Shown here: piece by piece, positions 36,175-48,100 of the stretch
Layout of the letters: the number at the start of each line of letters is the position of its first letter
Numbering within the stretch: position 1 is the first letter of the stretch
Source of the DNA: Eunapius fragilis
Lineage: Eukaryota > Porifera > Demospongiae > Spongillida > Spongillidae
DNA length: 64,000 nucleotides
Assembly: GCA_963681505.1 (NCBI GenBank)
Contig: OY811974.1
Coordinates: 8,270,239-8,334,238, forward strand
Reading direction: 5' to 3'
Notes under the pieces: model-generated
Seen by the model: only the letters and a program-made list of their open reading frames with translations
What the model was told of the DNA's origin: nothing
The model's database searches: none
Position numbers and translations under genes: made by a program

Positions 36175-36267
36175 GGAGGATACAGACAGTAGTCGAGCCC
36201 CATGGCATATGACAAAGAATCTAACTGTTGGTTAAAAGAGTGGTTGTCTAGACAAAAACAATCACAC

Positions 36268-36605
36268 ACTACATGATGAGGGCAGTACACTACATGATGA
36301 GGGCAGTAGACTACATGATGAGGGTAGTAGACTACATGATGAGGGCAGTAGACTACATGATGAGGGCAGTAGACTACATGATGAGGGCAGTAGACTACAT
36401 GATGAGGGCAGTAGACTACATGATGAGGGCAGTAGACTACATGATGAGGGCAGTAGACTACATGATGAGGGCAGTAGACTACATGATGAGGGCAGTAGAC
36501 TACACGATGAGGGTAGTAGACTACGTGATGAGGGCAGTAGACTATATGATGAGGGCAGTAGACTACATGATGAGGGCAATAGACTATAGGATGTGGGCAG
36601 TAGTT
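36268..36605. repeat. 21-bp minisatellite, about 16 copies
   Basis: The unit GACTACATGATGAGGGCAGTA is repeated with rare substitutions. Because the period is a multiple of three, stop-free frames appear on both strands; there are no flanking splice or start signals, so I treat it as non-coding. Confidence 0.95.
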
Positions 36606-37089
36606 TAAAAGACGCAGCCGGACACTATATTACTACAGCATGTGTATACATGTATTTCTGGATGAACTCTCACCTTGAGAGTTGAGTGTGTGTGAAGGCT
36701 GCCTGTTATCCAGGTTGGCCTTCGATGGCCACTGCACACTGCGGGATTAACAAAACATTCATTGATGATTCAGTGTGCAATGGCAAACACATGACATTAA
36801 ATGGTGCTGCCCTATGAAAATTGTAAAATAGCTATGGTACTTGTGTGCACATCCACCATACCTTTACTTTGACGTTACATCAAAAAATACTAATCAAAGA
36901 ATATGTATGCACATGTACACGTATTGCATGCTCCCTGTATTACATACATGTATTAATAGCACCATAATAAAAGATTAGGGCCTACAGTAAATGCTTAATA
37001 TGTAACACACCTAAGGGACTCTGTGTACAGAGGAATTGATATGTGGATACATGCAGGTGTTTCCAGGTATAATGTCATATTGTATGTAC

Positions 37090-37862
37090 CCTGGTCTCCA
37101 CATCGGTCCACTCCTCATCTGATGCACTGTGGTCTGTTGAGTCAGCTGAACTTTGACTTGAATTGCATTGATTTGCAGAACTGTTTCAATAGATCAGTGG
37201 AAGAAAAAATGTATAAGAATCTGATAGTAATCACTATTCTAATTAAAGCACAAGGTGTTAGATGCTCCTGTATACACAATCCTGAGTTTCCATGCACAAA
37301 GACCTGCCACACCCCATGGCCACACACCCTGCCCACACTAGAGCAATAAAGCAAAGCTGCTGCTGTACATACACATACCCCTGACCACACCCCCAGGCCA
37401 AACACTAAGCATTTCACTTTCCTGTTGGGTGAGGCTTGTGGCTTTCTGAATTTGGCAGGTCTGGAGTGATGGAGGACCTCCACATCAGTGAACTGAACAG
37501 ACGTTCCTCCTCCAACTGTCTGTTTGATTTCACCCTGAAGCAAGGAAGGACATGTACATGGATAATTTTTAAGAATCGGGTCATGATTAATGTCCAGAAT
37601 TAATATAACCACAATCTCCTTGCTATACCAATGTTGTTATACAGATCAATGAAGATGTGAAAGTTACATGTACATGTACAACCTGATACAGTAAAGATAC
37701 CATAATTTTACAGTTTCAACGACCCAAGTAATATGATGTACACACCACATATACTTAATATGCAGTGTACATACATGTAGTGTATGCTACAAAGGCCTGA
37801 CAAGGGAACATGTGCTATCTGGGTACCTTAAACATCTTGGTCTTCACATCTCCATAAGAGAC
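37090..37862 (-). CDS. KIF23: C-terminal exons resembling kinesin KIF23/MKLP1
   Basis: Three candidate exons on the minus strand. 37862-37827 encodes VSYGDVKTKMFK; 37534-37418 encodes GEIKQTVGGGTSVQFTDVEV and on to PNRK; 37180-37090 encodes SADSTDHSASDEEWTDVETR. This order matches the tail of animal KIF23/MKLP1 (GDIYKTRGGG..VQFTDIE, then EWTDVETR), the region that binds Arf6. KIF23 is the kinesin of centralspindlin, needed for cytokinesis. The first two exons join at phase 0; the third needs two bases from its predecessor, so an intermediate exon or other donor is missing. I find no motor domain upstream within the window, so this is either the end of a long gene or a duplicated tail fragment. 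Confidence 0.6.
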
Positions 37863-37896
37863 CTGCTTAAATTATATATGCATGTATATAATTATG

Positions 37897-38176
37897 TTAT
37901 ATTATTACACTGGTCATTAGAGTCAGCTGAAATTCTGATTGGTTTAACGAGTTCTGCAAGCACCATGCTTTTGCCTCCTCTTTGAGATCTTCCGCTAATA
38001 GACCCGTCATATCACGCGCTTTCGGATTAAGCTCGTGGCTCTTGTTCCAGAATGGTCCATTTGGGATGCCAAGCTGCATTGGTTCTGATCTCTGGAAAGA
38101 ACCCGTGGCGTTTGACGCGGATAACCCGCCGTACATGGCTATCTGTAGTACCCACACTCTCAGTGACGTCACGTAA
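37897..38176 (-). CDS. Hypothetical ORF, unrecognised
   Basis: A 91-codon minus-strand frame with balanced composition (GPFWNKSHELNPKARD, LKEEAKAWCLQNS). It is GC-richer than its surroundings. It lies just upstream of the KIF23-like exons in their orientation, but I see no match to KIF23 and no clean splice to them. It could be a 5' exon of another gene or chance. Confidence 0.25.
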
Positions 38177-39585
38177 TCAAATAATATTTACTGAAGAATC
38201 CTAACATTTAATACAATGCCTTAAATTTTAAGCTTTTCTGCCTTTATCGCAATGTTTAGTATGGTTAGCAAATGTACAATAAATTATTAACAATTATACG
38301 GTTACCTTAAAGACCTCTGAATAGTAGGACATGACTTTCATCTCTTAAGTCGAAGTAATTCAGCCGTAATTATGCTAAGCAGCACTCATATCAAAACCTT
38401 ATAAAAACAATCCTAACTTCACAACGAATTAGAGTTAAGATTTCAAACATTCCATACATAAAGCTACTATAATGAGCTATCTGTGCAACAAAAAGGAGCA
38501 CTTAAGTCAAACTATTTGTTGAGTTATAAGTCAAAAACCTTAACCTGAAGATACTTTAATGTTTTGCCCCTGAAAATTCAGTGTTAGATACATGTAGGAA
38601 TTCCGACATCTTTGGTGATCCAAACCAAAACGTTATGATCTAAGTTATAAAAAATGATGTTTCTGTAGATCCTGGTGTATAGTACCATTTGATGTATCGG
38701 TCCAAAGATGTTCAGTAACTGGCGCATCGTAGAAGGTACCCTGCATGCGCTTTGTCAAATCTTTATGAAACTTCTTAGAAAGATAGAAGGATGAATTATC
38801 TAAACGGGAGAGTACTTACCGTGGAGGGGACGCAGCGTTTAGGAGTCGAAAATTGTGGCCAGAAAACTATATTTAATTTGAACAACACTGACTTAATAAA
38901 TACGTCACTTGTTTTAAAACTTAAAAACTAGTCTGGTCTATTGCCCACACCTTCGGCAGTCGTTCTGAATGCATAGTAAGCCATAATGGTACATAATGAA
39001 GCTACCAGATCGTTTTTACAAAATGGTGTCAATAAACATTTTTAAAATTGCAAACAGAAATATTTTCTTCTGACGTCTAGGATTTTACGGTCTTAAACAC
39101 TTATTCCGCAGTGCCTAAATTAGGCCTAAGACATGTACTGTCCTTAGTTGTAGAGAAGTAACAATGCGACCGCTACAGTGTAACGTTAACCATAATCAGA
39201 TATGTCAACTTATATGTACGTAATTTATCCGTGAGACGGAAGTAGCCCCTGCCTGTTATGGAAGCGTTCTGCGTGAAGAACTAACAAATCTCTAATTTTA
39301 CTATGTGTGGTAGTAACTATACCATAGCTTAATAGAGTTTTTTGATATCAGAACTCTTTCAAAACAGACAGGGACTGTTTTCGTCTCTCTGTGGTAGAGT
39401 CTGTAATAGCAAGGAAAATGTCATAGTCCTATATTTAATTTAGTACACGAACGTAGTATGGGCTACAAAGGAATAATTATAGGACTATTCCCCCTCCTCC
39501 CCTTCGAAATCGTGTTGAAGAAATTATCCAGGTGTTGTTAGACAGTAGCTAGAGGTAAATTTTGTGATAAAACAAGCTTGAATAT
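38177..39585. other. AT-rich spacer with no supported gene
   Basis: No convincing ORFs, tRNAs or inverted repeats were recognised. The KIF23 motor, expected on this side if the tail exons belong to a whole gene, is not seen here. Confidence 0.5.
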
Positions 39586-39587
39586 TT

Positions 39588-41440
39588 CAGAGTCTCAGAG
39601 GGAACAGAAGAACGTATATGACAGAAAGCATCAGACTACTATCTTGTCAGTCAATATACAATGGTTTTAATGGAAAATGGACGTCAGAAACAGGCAAAGG
39701 AAAGAAATTGGACGACCGTTACACTGGTCCATATTTCATTAATAGACATGTGGCTAAAGGGGTTTACGAGAACAGAAATGCACGTGATAAAATTGTAAAG
39801 AAAAAGGTAAATATCAATAGATTGAAGATGTACACTTGCAGCAAAGACATAAAAAGTTCTAGTGATGACAAAGCAAACGGAGAACATGAAGAGTTTATCA
39901 GGAAAAGCTTTTAAACAGCTCCATTCACCAAACCTTACGTATCTATTGAGAACTGGAACATCGAAACTATTGTACAGCACAGAGGAAGATGATTACTTCG
40001 ATGTAAGTGTGCATATGTTCGATGCGTTTTTTTAATTACCAATGTATATCTTATTATCAGCCTGAATCTCTGGATTTGCAGAGCAATGAATCTGCACTAA
40101 GCAAAGACCTCATGGTGTGTCTGTGGACACAGTACCGGGACCTTCTCGGGTAATTAACCGCTAAGAGAAGTTTATAATGTTTATGAATTCATCATTGTTG
40201 ATGATGACCTTTATGATGATTTTAAGGTATTTAAATAGAATGGTGAATCACTTGAGCACTGTACATGTATTATTGATATTCTTAAATAGTGGAGCAGACC
40301 AATTATGAAAGAGATGAAAGCAGTTCACATCATTGGGAAAACATTTTTCTTATGTCACAATTGGAGTTAGATGAATTCTGTAGTTGGGTCTATGCAACAA
40401 GAAAGCAGACTCTGAAAGGTATATGTACGTAAATGTTATAATACTAAATGATTTGTTTCTGCATACCAGTGCTTCAATGATTACAGGTATACTAAAGAGG
40501 TTACCTCATGCAAGAAGAACATATATTTAATGCACCTACTGGTGAATCTTCAAATGAAAATGAACTGGATATACCTACTGATGAACTTCCAGAAGGACAT
40601 GTACTTGATGCATCTTATGATGAACTAAAGAAGAGACGGCATGATTTGTGGTTAGAAGTAGATTTTATAAAACTGTACCACACATAGAAGTATAATATTG
40701 TCCTGTACTGGATGGTTGGATGATAAGATTGTTAATGCAGCGTAATCATTGCTTCGTAAGCAGTTTGGATAGCAGGGCTTCAGAACACCAAATTGAGATA
40801 CACTTAATGTATGGCATTATGCATAAAGCATTTGAATGTTCAGATCTTACACAACGGACAAGATCACTAGCTAACAGTTTCAACCATTGGGTTGCAGTCA
40901 TCCTACATCAACATATAATTATATGACAGTATGTATTCCATATTGTCAAGCTTTGGTAAAGACGAAATTTGTGTTTTATACTCTTTGCCAATGACAACGT
41001 AATTAATCTGCAATTTATTGATTTAGATAAGCAGGAAAATACACATGATTGCGGCCTCTGTGCTATTGCATATGCTACAAGTGTGTGTCATGGTGATGAT
41101 GGTTCTCAAATGAAGTATAACTGTGCTGAAATGAGACCACATTTGATACACTGTCTTGATACAGGCCGATTTCCAAGTACGCACAGAATAAATGGACTCA
41201 CTTTGGCTGAAGAAGGCATTCCAGTTTACTGTTATTGCAGAAAAACACAAGAGGAAATGGTGCAATTGTAAGGAATGGTTTAACTTGAAATGTGACCGTA
41301 GGTAGAACTGGAAAAAGCCCAACTATTCATGTCTCAGCAGAAACTGTTTATAGGTGCATGCAATTTCGTGCATACTATTTTACTTCACTTTCTAGTTTAT
41401 TGTGCATCGCTTGTGCTTCAGAAAATGCATGGGATAGTTC
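39588..41440 (+). pseudogene. Decayed integrase/Ulp1/PHD transposon
   Basis: Remnants in element order on the plus strand. An integrase C-terminal piece (YDRKHQ near 39620, then after a frame change GKGKKLDDRYTGPYF at 39693-39737) is followed by acidic linker-like frames at 40520-40660. The Ulp1 start (WLDDKIVNAA in a broken frame near 40715) and the Ulp1 core ENTHDCGLCAIAYATSVCHG (41038-41097) follow. The PHD start (VYCYCRKTQEE), CKEWFNLKC and a final CIACASE lie at 41223-41430. Several stops and frameshifts show it is dead. It is a third, independent relic of this transposase architecture in the window. Confidence 0.7.
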
Positions 41441-41444
41441 AGAT

Positions 41445-42326
41445 CCTCAAGATGGTACAATTGGGTTTTACATATTCGATTACGAGCTTGAATTTTATGA
41501 CATAATAACTAATAAAATTAGTCTATCTGGATCTAATCATAATATAATCGAGCTGTGTATTAAGCTGTAATCTCGCTTGACTCTATCGACTCATCTACGC
41601 TGTATTGAGCATGCACCTCACCTGAAAAAGCACCAGCTAAAGCAACTTTATTAAAAAAGGAGAAATTGGTGTTATCGGTGAGATTGTGATACACTGACAT
41701 ACAGGTACATGCCAAAATGGAGAAATTAGTGTGATCGGTGAGACTCACATACATGTACATACACCCATAAGGCGAGTTAGTGCTTAGGAATGATGCTGAC
41801 GGGGGGTCCTTAGTTTCACGAAGGGATCCCCAATTTATGGACAGGGGAGTAATAATGTATTATTAACTACTCAATGAACGCAAAGCAGTGTACGAAATCA
41901 GACGCGAGTTAGCCCAGAACTAGTACTAATTTTATAAAGGAATGGGTATTCATTTTTTGGTTTCCTGGAGTAAAACGCTGGTGTTGCGTGGTTTATAACA
42001 ATATTGTCAACCGTGAGATACAAATCAGTCTTAATTAGTTGCATTGATTGCTATTTTCATTAAAGCTCTAGCAACATGCGCATGCATCACAGCCATACAC
42101 GTAATCAGGTACATGTATATAACACAGTACAGCCTTAATAATGTCACTTATAGTCCATTTTATGCCAAGTATCCACACGTCAGTTTTTATTATGCTTCCT
42201 TGGTAGTACCTTCGCTGAGTACAACGTTGTGCCTAACGAGAGACCAAACAATAGAGATGAGTCAAAAACACCTGCAGATAGTGGCACCATTTAACTTTAG
42301 TTGCAAGGGGTTTAGAGCCATGCATG
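41445..42326. other. Spacer with a small direct repeat
   Basis: Two copies of GGAGAAATT(G/A)GTGTTATCGGTGAGA-like sequence at 41657 and 41720. No supported gene. Confidence 0.45.
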
Positions 42327-43313
42327 ATCCCGGGTGAAAAATTTGCAAATGTCTATACGTAACATGCAATCTGGGGACATCCATTGTCCCCGCAGGATTT
42401 ACGGCGTTGCATTATACACGCTGCATTATATGACATATTAAGTCAGCGTATAGAGGATGCGTGGCTCTATAAGTCACGATCTATACGTACAAACCGCTTG
42501 ACATGCACCAATGGCTTTAGCCGTCACTATGCATACGAAGTAGTTAAGTACTTGGCCGACCTTGCACGTGCACAAAACGAACTTGATACGCTCACGGGTT
42601 AAAATTTTGAATGCGTAAATACACATTAGATCAACAGCATATTCATTGCATGATTGCGACCGAATCAGAAATGGAGGCTTAACTTAGTGCGTAGCCCATT
42701 TTGATAAACCTGTGTGCTTTCTTTTTTGCGTTGTAAAAACATAGATTGGTTGAAGGACAAACAGCAATGACTTTTTATCCGTTTACTTATTTAATTTCTA
42801 GTTTAGGGGTGATTATGCTGTCAAAAACTGGTCTGAACACACCGCCAATGGGCACAATGTTTACGTTGTGAATTCCTTCAGATCAATTGAATTTACTGCA
42901 AACTATATATGCGATGTGTAAGTACCAATGTGCATTGTATTTGTGTACATAAGTTTAATAGTACCGCCCATTTAATGCTCTCACGCTAAGCTATGGGATA
43001 CAATTACGATACAATACTTCGGTTCGCCTAGTTTTTGTTTTCCAATGACAGCAAGCAGTTTGAACTATTGTATTTGAGGTTTTCATCGTAAACAAAAACC
43101 AAGCAGTCATTTTAACATTTATTTGATTGAATACCAGAATGAAATTCATACCAAAATGCTATAAATGATGTTCCCAAACAACGCGTTGCCAATAGTTTTA
43201 ATTGTGCATATCAAGCGGAACAAATTTATAATGTAGCCAACGTGGCAACGAAACCTCAAACGGTTCATTAACGTCGTCACACGCGTTGCAACGCGAAATT
43301 TTTCACCCGGGAT
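42327..43313. mobile_element. 987-bp segment bounded by perfect 18-bp inverted repeats
   Basis: The left end ATCCCGGGTGAAAAATTT and right end AAATTTTTCACCCGGGAT are exact reverse complements. No clear target duplication is visible. It holds a 72-codon frame (42384-42602, LRRCIIHAALYDILSQRIED) preceded by a CCGCAG acceptor-like site and of unknown nature. A non-autonomous DNA transposon is likely. Confidence 0.55.
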
Positions 43314-43526
43314 GTGACTGTACATATCGCATGTTAGTAACAATTACATGCTGCATGAAATGCATGCATCCATCAATTGGAGGGATCAGTACTTCTATAG
43401 CTTTCCATACGTACTCTATACGGATTTTAGAAAAATGTTTTTTAACATTGCTATTAAATGTTGCATTCATTCCCCGTTGCAGGAGGGTGGAATTATAGTG
43501 ACCTGATCAGTCAAACCGGTGCGTAC

Positions 43527-45783
43527 CTGATTCATTATAGAACGTGACAACCATGTCATTTCGACTAATGGACACGGAGGTATAGCCGCCATGTTCAAGA
43601 TTGCAATCGGGTAAACCATAGAAAAACTTCAGTGAACCAGCAGGGAGGTCGGACTGCAAAGGAGGAGCAGAAACAGAAGCCTGTCAATACTATCAGAATA
43701 ATGGCTACGCTAGGCTGGGGTAGAGGAGGGTTTTATGTTCGGGTAATGCAAATTTGAGATTATTTAAATTGAATAATGGAATATTTACAACATGAGCAGT
43801 TGATGGATCAGTGTTTAGGCCAGCTCCACTTATAAAGTAGTAGACATCACTGCTGTTTTCCTTAATATGCTGCAAATTGTGATCGTGGCCGGCGAAGTAA
43901 CTACATACATATAGAGAGATAAAAGCGGAATTCATTTCACAAGGTAAAATAGATGGAGTCACTGGTGGATATACGGGGAGGGGGGTGGTTGAGATTATAT
44001 ATTGTATTGTTGAGTCCATACATGGTGAAAATTGCATCTCAACCTCCTCCCCTGAATAGTTCCATTACACCAACACAGAGGAGGGCCAACAATACCACAT
44101 AATGTGCGGAGAAGATTGATAAGGAGTGGGTGTGGTAGAGGAGAAAATAGAAAATCAAGGGAGAGAAGAAATTGAAGAGGGAGAAATGGAAGCCAAAGTA
44201 TATTCAGTGTTAAAACCATGCGCGATATTAATTAAGAAATAATTATGGGGCATGAGAAGAGTATTTTGCCGCTTACGCATTGACTTTGTACTGCTCCAAC
44301 AATGGTTTAATACCCTGAACCATAGCAGCAGTAGGTCCATGTGACGAACCAGACAGCACTGTGGAAGTATGACAAATTCATAGGTTTTCGGAAGAACACA
44401 TACGTTCAAATGACCTTTTTAAAACTATTTCTGCTAATCAATCTACTTTTGTAACTCCCATGATATATTCAAACGTACCGGGATAGTGTCCGGCCATTAT
44501 GATCCAGTCTGCTCTCGACTGTTGTAGAGTATGTGTGATCCACTTTAACTCATCTCGAGCCAAGGCTGGGTCCTCAGGACCTGAAGGTTTCCACTCCCTT
44601 ATTTTGAGGTTAGTTTTCCCAGCCAGAATAACAGTGTCAATGAAGATAAACTGGACAGTACTGTGAGCACCTGGCTCTGTAGCATCTGGGATGGTTATGA
44701 TCTGGTGTGTATTGCATGTGTTGGCATTGTATTTTGAGTCAGTCGATGGATCGGTGTGCACATGGTTGAGAGTAGGTGTGGGTAGGTGAGAGTGAGAGTA
44801 TATGACTGGGTGGTTATATCCATGCAACAGGCGTTTTGGGTGACTAATTAGTTGGGCCTTTTTTATTGCTCTGGGCACCCTTCCCATGCATTGCCCGCTG
44901 TGTGAACAAGGCATTATGTAGGCCGTACGTATACATCCGACGTGGCGCGTAAATAATAAATGGGCGGCCCATGGCATTGCATGGATTTGTAGATTTCCCT
45001 TGAACGCGTCCCATTTACTACGTCGCCACGTGTAAAGCGGGGTGTTTGCTGACCCCGCCGCATTGCCACCATCTTTTCGACTAGTCACCAAGGGCTGGAC
45101 TTTCCTTAAAATTACGGACAGTGAGATACAATTGGGTTATAGTGCTGCTCTTACTAGAAAAGAGAAACTTTGTGTCTTTTCTCCTCCCGGACTATATTAC
45201 TATATAATGGGCTGGAGTCAACGCTTGATAAAGCCGATGGCATGGATTTGCAGCTAGCCCTCACTACATACATGCTATACTCTGACCTCACTGTAGAACA
45301 TCCTCGGCATGTACCACCTCTTCGATAGCTTCGTGTACGCCACCTGCGCCGAGGCGTTACCATAGTGATCGTGGTTTCCGCACACCATATACCAGCGGGA
45401 CTGCAGCGACTCGGCCGTGAACACGTTCTGCAGAAGATGAATTATACGTGAAGGCGTTATTACATGGTTCTTATGCACGGTTCTTTAATTTCCACGGAGC
45501 GTACCTCGAAAGTTGTCTGGAATCTCGGGTCATTCACGTCTTTCACCCCGGTAAAGTAAAAGTTGTCGCCTAGGCCGATCGTGAACTTCGAAGAGATTTT
45601 AGCGGCGGTGACTCCCATCGCAGCAGCGACGCTCTTCTCTCCCTGGGTGTAGTAAGGCGGGTTGGGCAGTCCCCCCCAGTCGCCCACCACGAGGAACTCC
45701 AGGGATCCGGTGTTCCTGGGCTTTGCTTCTGCGCAGAAGCTTCGGAAACCCGCCAGAATCGAGATACACAGAATCCAAATCAT
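43527..45783 (-). CDS. ACP5: Tartrate-resistant (purple) acid phosphatase type 5
   Basis: Six minus-strand exons: 45783-45505, 45427-45287, 44701-44479, 44358-44277, 43900-43789 and 43653-43527. Their phases are compatible throughout and give 321 residues so far. A signal peptide (MIWILCISILAGFRSF) precedes the metallophosphatase core. All dinuclear metal ligands are present: VVGDWGG, LGDNFYFTG, GNHDHYG, AGHYP and AGHDHNLQ. Purple acid phosphatases hydrolyse phosphate monoesters with a binuclear iron centre, in lysosomes or after secretion. The sequence follows animal TRAP from the N-terminus to the GGYTSVSI/MVVTFYNES strands near the C-terminus. The last exon (after a phase-1 donor at 43526) is not identified; only a few tens of residues should be missing. 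Confidence 0.85.
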
Positions 45784-46394
45784 CGTGTCACGACGATGCG
45801 CAGCAAAAGTAGCTAGTAGCCGCAGTGCAACGAGCGATAGCATTTGTGCGATGTTTAGATGGGGGCCGCTTTGAATGGCATGCAACAACCGTTTAAATAG
45901 GTCATGCGCTTCACGAATACGGAATGGCGGTATTTCCTAGTAACTACTCTACTACGGGCCCAGCACGTGTACGCTCGTTTCTTCTGAACTTGTACATGAA
46001 ATGAAATTGTAGTACTGTAATATCCTGAACTCCAGGGAGAGCGGAGTCCAGGATCAGACACGCGGACTTGTGTTGACGCTACCAATGTCACCAGCCAACA
46101 GGACAACAACTCTGATCACACACGAGCAAACATACAATATATATACATGTGCATCACATCGAGAATGTTCTATGGCCGGCTGTGGCTGGCTTGCGCCCTG
46201 GCCGGCGCGGCCTAGACACACAATGAGGTCGCCACATTGTCCCGCATTACAACACTCCTCCCCCCTTAGGTTTTGTGTTCATGGGTTGCGCCAAGGGACA
46301 ACAGTGGAACCAAGTCTTTTTCATTGGCACTTCGCGGCGGGTATTGGCCGCCCTGCGGTAGCCTCAGACACACGGCGCACGCTCTGTCCTTTGT

Positions 46395-46560
46395 TAGGCT
46401 CGCTCTCTCTTCCCCGGCGGCAGGCGCTAACTGTCTTCTCCGGCTGCAGGCGCTAACTGTCCTCCCCGGCTGCAGGCGCTGACTGTACTCCCCAGCGGCA
46501 GGCTTTGACTTTCCCTCCCCGGTGACAGGCATCGACTGTCCTCCCCGGCGGCAGGTCTCC
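46395..46560. repeat. GC-rich ~28-bp tandem repeat inside the LTR element
   Basis: Repeats of CCCCGGCTGCAGGCGCTAACTG-type units, about five to six copies with drift. Non-coding interior of the LTR element. Confidence 0.7.
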
Positions 46561-46586
46561 CTCACTGCATGAAAGTTTGGATTTAC

Positions 46587-46756
46587 AATATATTTACTAC
46601 TGATCAAACGTGGTGCAAATGTGTTAGTAAATATTGTATATGTGACATCAACACTGCAGTAAAAATAAAGCTTTCATTTACTATAGCAGAAATGTCACAT
46701 ATACAATATTTACATACACATGTGCACCACATTTGAACAGTAGTAAATGTATTATA
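46587..46756. repeat. Inverted repeat inside the LTR element
   Basis: A roughly 62-bp left arm ending TATTGTATATGTGACAT and a right arm starting ATGTCACATATACAATA pair closely, with about 42 bp between. It is either a nested MITE or an RNA hairpin of the element. Confidence 0.7.
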
Positions 46757-47694
46757 AAATGCAGTGCCTCTCAGCGGTGGAATCCGTCCACACGAGCGCT
46801 GGGAGTGTTGTTTTCCACGCGGAGAGCTGGGGTCCGACCCTCCTCTCTCCGGGGGGCTGTGACACTTGGTAGTATATATATATAGCTAGCAGATGTTTTA
46901 CCCTCGTCGCCAAATGTAATATCCTGAACTCCAGGGAGAGCGGAGTCCAGTATCAGACACGCGGACTTGTGTTGACGCTACCAATGTCACCAGCCAACAG
47001 GACAACAACTCTGATCACACACGAGCAAACATACAATATATATACATGTGCATCACATCGAGAATGTTCTATGGCCGGCTGTGGCTGGCTTGCGCCCCGG
47101 CCGGAGCGGCCTAGACACACAATGGGGTCGCCACATTGTCCCGCATTACTACAAATACAAATGTTGGATGTCCCACCATTCCCCCTCCCCCCCTACCCCA
47201 CCCCCACCCCACCCCCACGTTTTTGGTGCGATCGATCAGCTAACACCAAACAATACGTCAATACCCTTTTTTAAATCCTGACCTTGGGCTAATAATACCT
47301 AGTATATGTTCTTATAATGGAATGGATGATATTGAAAAGGGTGGCCTTCTGTTTGCTTTCGCATCCTAGACTGTAATTACTCTTTCTCCCATTAAACTAG
47401 AAAAACTTGTAAAGAAAGAAAAGGAAGTTGGGTATCAGTATTTCCATTATCTACCATTCCTCAAAATCTCATTGAGGAGGCTGTAATAATGGCTATACAG
47501 CTGTTGAATAAACCATCCATACAAGCGATATACAAGCCCTTATGGGTATTTACCATTACAAATTTCTTTGACTCCACATCTAAACAGAAAGATCAAGTTT
47601 TGAAAACTTCTGTCCACCCACCTAACTGGCGAACAGGTCATCAGGTTTGGGCAAGGGGTACTGGTCAACTTCCAACACACCAGTTACTATTCCC

Positions 47695-48100
47695 CCCCAT
47701 TATCCATCTCCCTTTGGAACCACAACGATTGGGGCTGCCCACTCACTTAAGATCTAACCACTTCCTGTTCTAAGCGGTCCAATTCATATTCCACAGCCTC
47801 TCGTTAAGCACATGGTACAGGGCGTGGTCTGAAAAGATTTGGGTACTGCATTTGGCTTAACATGCAACTTGGCTTGTACATCCCTTAAGGATTCCCAATC
47901 CACCCTGGAACACGTCGTGATATTTCTGCAGCAGCGAGTCAACAACACCTTCGGCATGGCTAACACTTTTGACACCACCCACATATTTCCAATCAAGACA
48001 CATGTGTTTCAACTAATCTCGTCCAAGTAAGCTATAGGCTCAGTTCCCTTGACAGCAAACAGATTGACTACGTGTAATGAGTCTTTGAAGGCATCTGCTG
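47695..48100 (-). pseudogene. Gypsy-type reverse transcriptase N-terminal relic
   Basis: Minus-strand pieces in order: LLQKYHDVFQGGLG near 47930, then KLHVKPNAVPKSFQ, then after frame changes EWAAPIVVVPKGDG (47701-47746). These follow the usual Ty3/Gypsy start of RT (pits of KARPVPYAL...EWAAPIVPV). Stops and frameshifts make it dead. It may be related to the donor family of the adjacent LTR element, but that is unproven. Confidence 0.6.

Larger units (their letters stand above)
46016..47153 (-). mobile_element. Internally deleted LTR retrotransposon (TRIM-like)
   Basis: Two direct repeats of 239 bp (46016-46254 and 46915-47153) differ at only a handful of positions. On the minus strand the LTR runs TGTTGTAATG...GATATTACA. 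A polypurine tract (GGGGGGAGGAG on the minus strand) abuts 46254, and TTTGGCGACGAGGGTAAAAC abuts 46915 as the 5' internal/primer-binding side. Flanking AGTAC and AATAC may be a 5-bp duplication with one change. The 660-bp interior lacks gag or pol, so it needs enzymes in trans. It lies just upstream of the phosphatase gene. Confidence 0.8.

Noticed and set aside
36268-36605. CRISPR-like array
   Set aside because: Units are contiguous 21-bp repeats without spacers, and the genome is eukaryotic.
36262-36608. Two opposed repeat ORFs of about 105-111 residues
   Set aside because: Produced by a 21-bp minisatellite; no start context, splice sites or flanking coding sequence.
43346-43410. Last exon of the phosphatase gene (frame reading EYVWKAIEVLIPP)
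   Set aside because: Phase fits, but it does not resemble the TRAP C-terminus and the acceptor is weak. Left unresolved.
44702-45091. Upstream extension of the third phosphatase exon in the same frame
   Set aside because: The open frame continues into intron sequence, but the acceptor at 44702 gives the TRAP-like join (FYSE then IITIPDA). The extension has no TRAP similarity.
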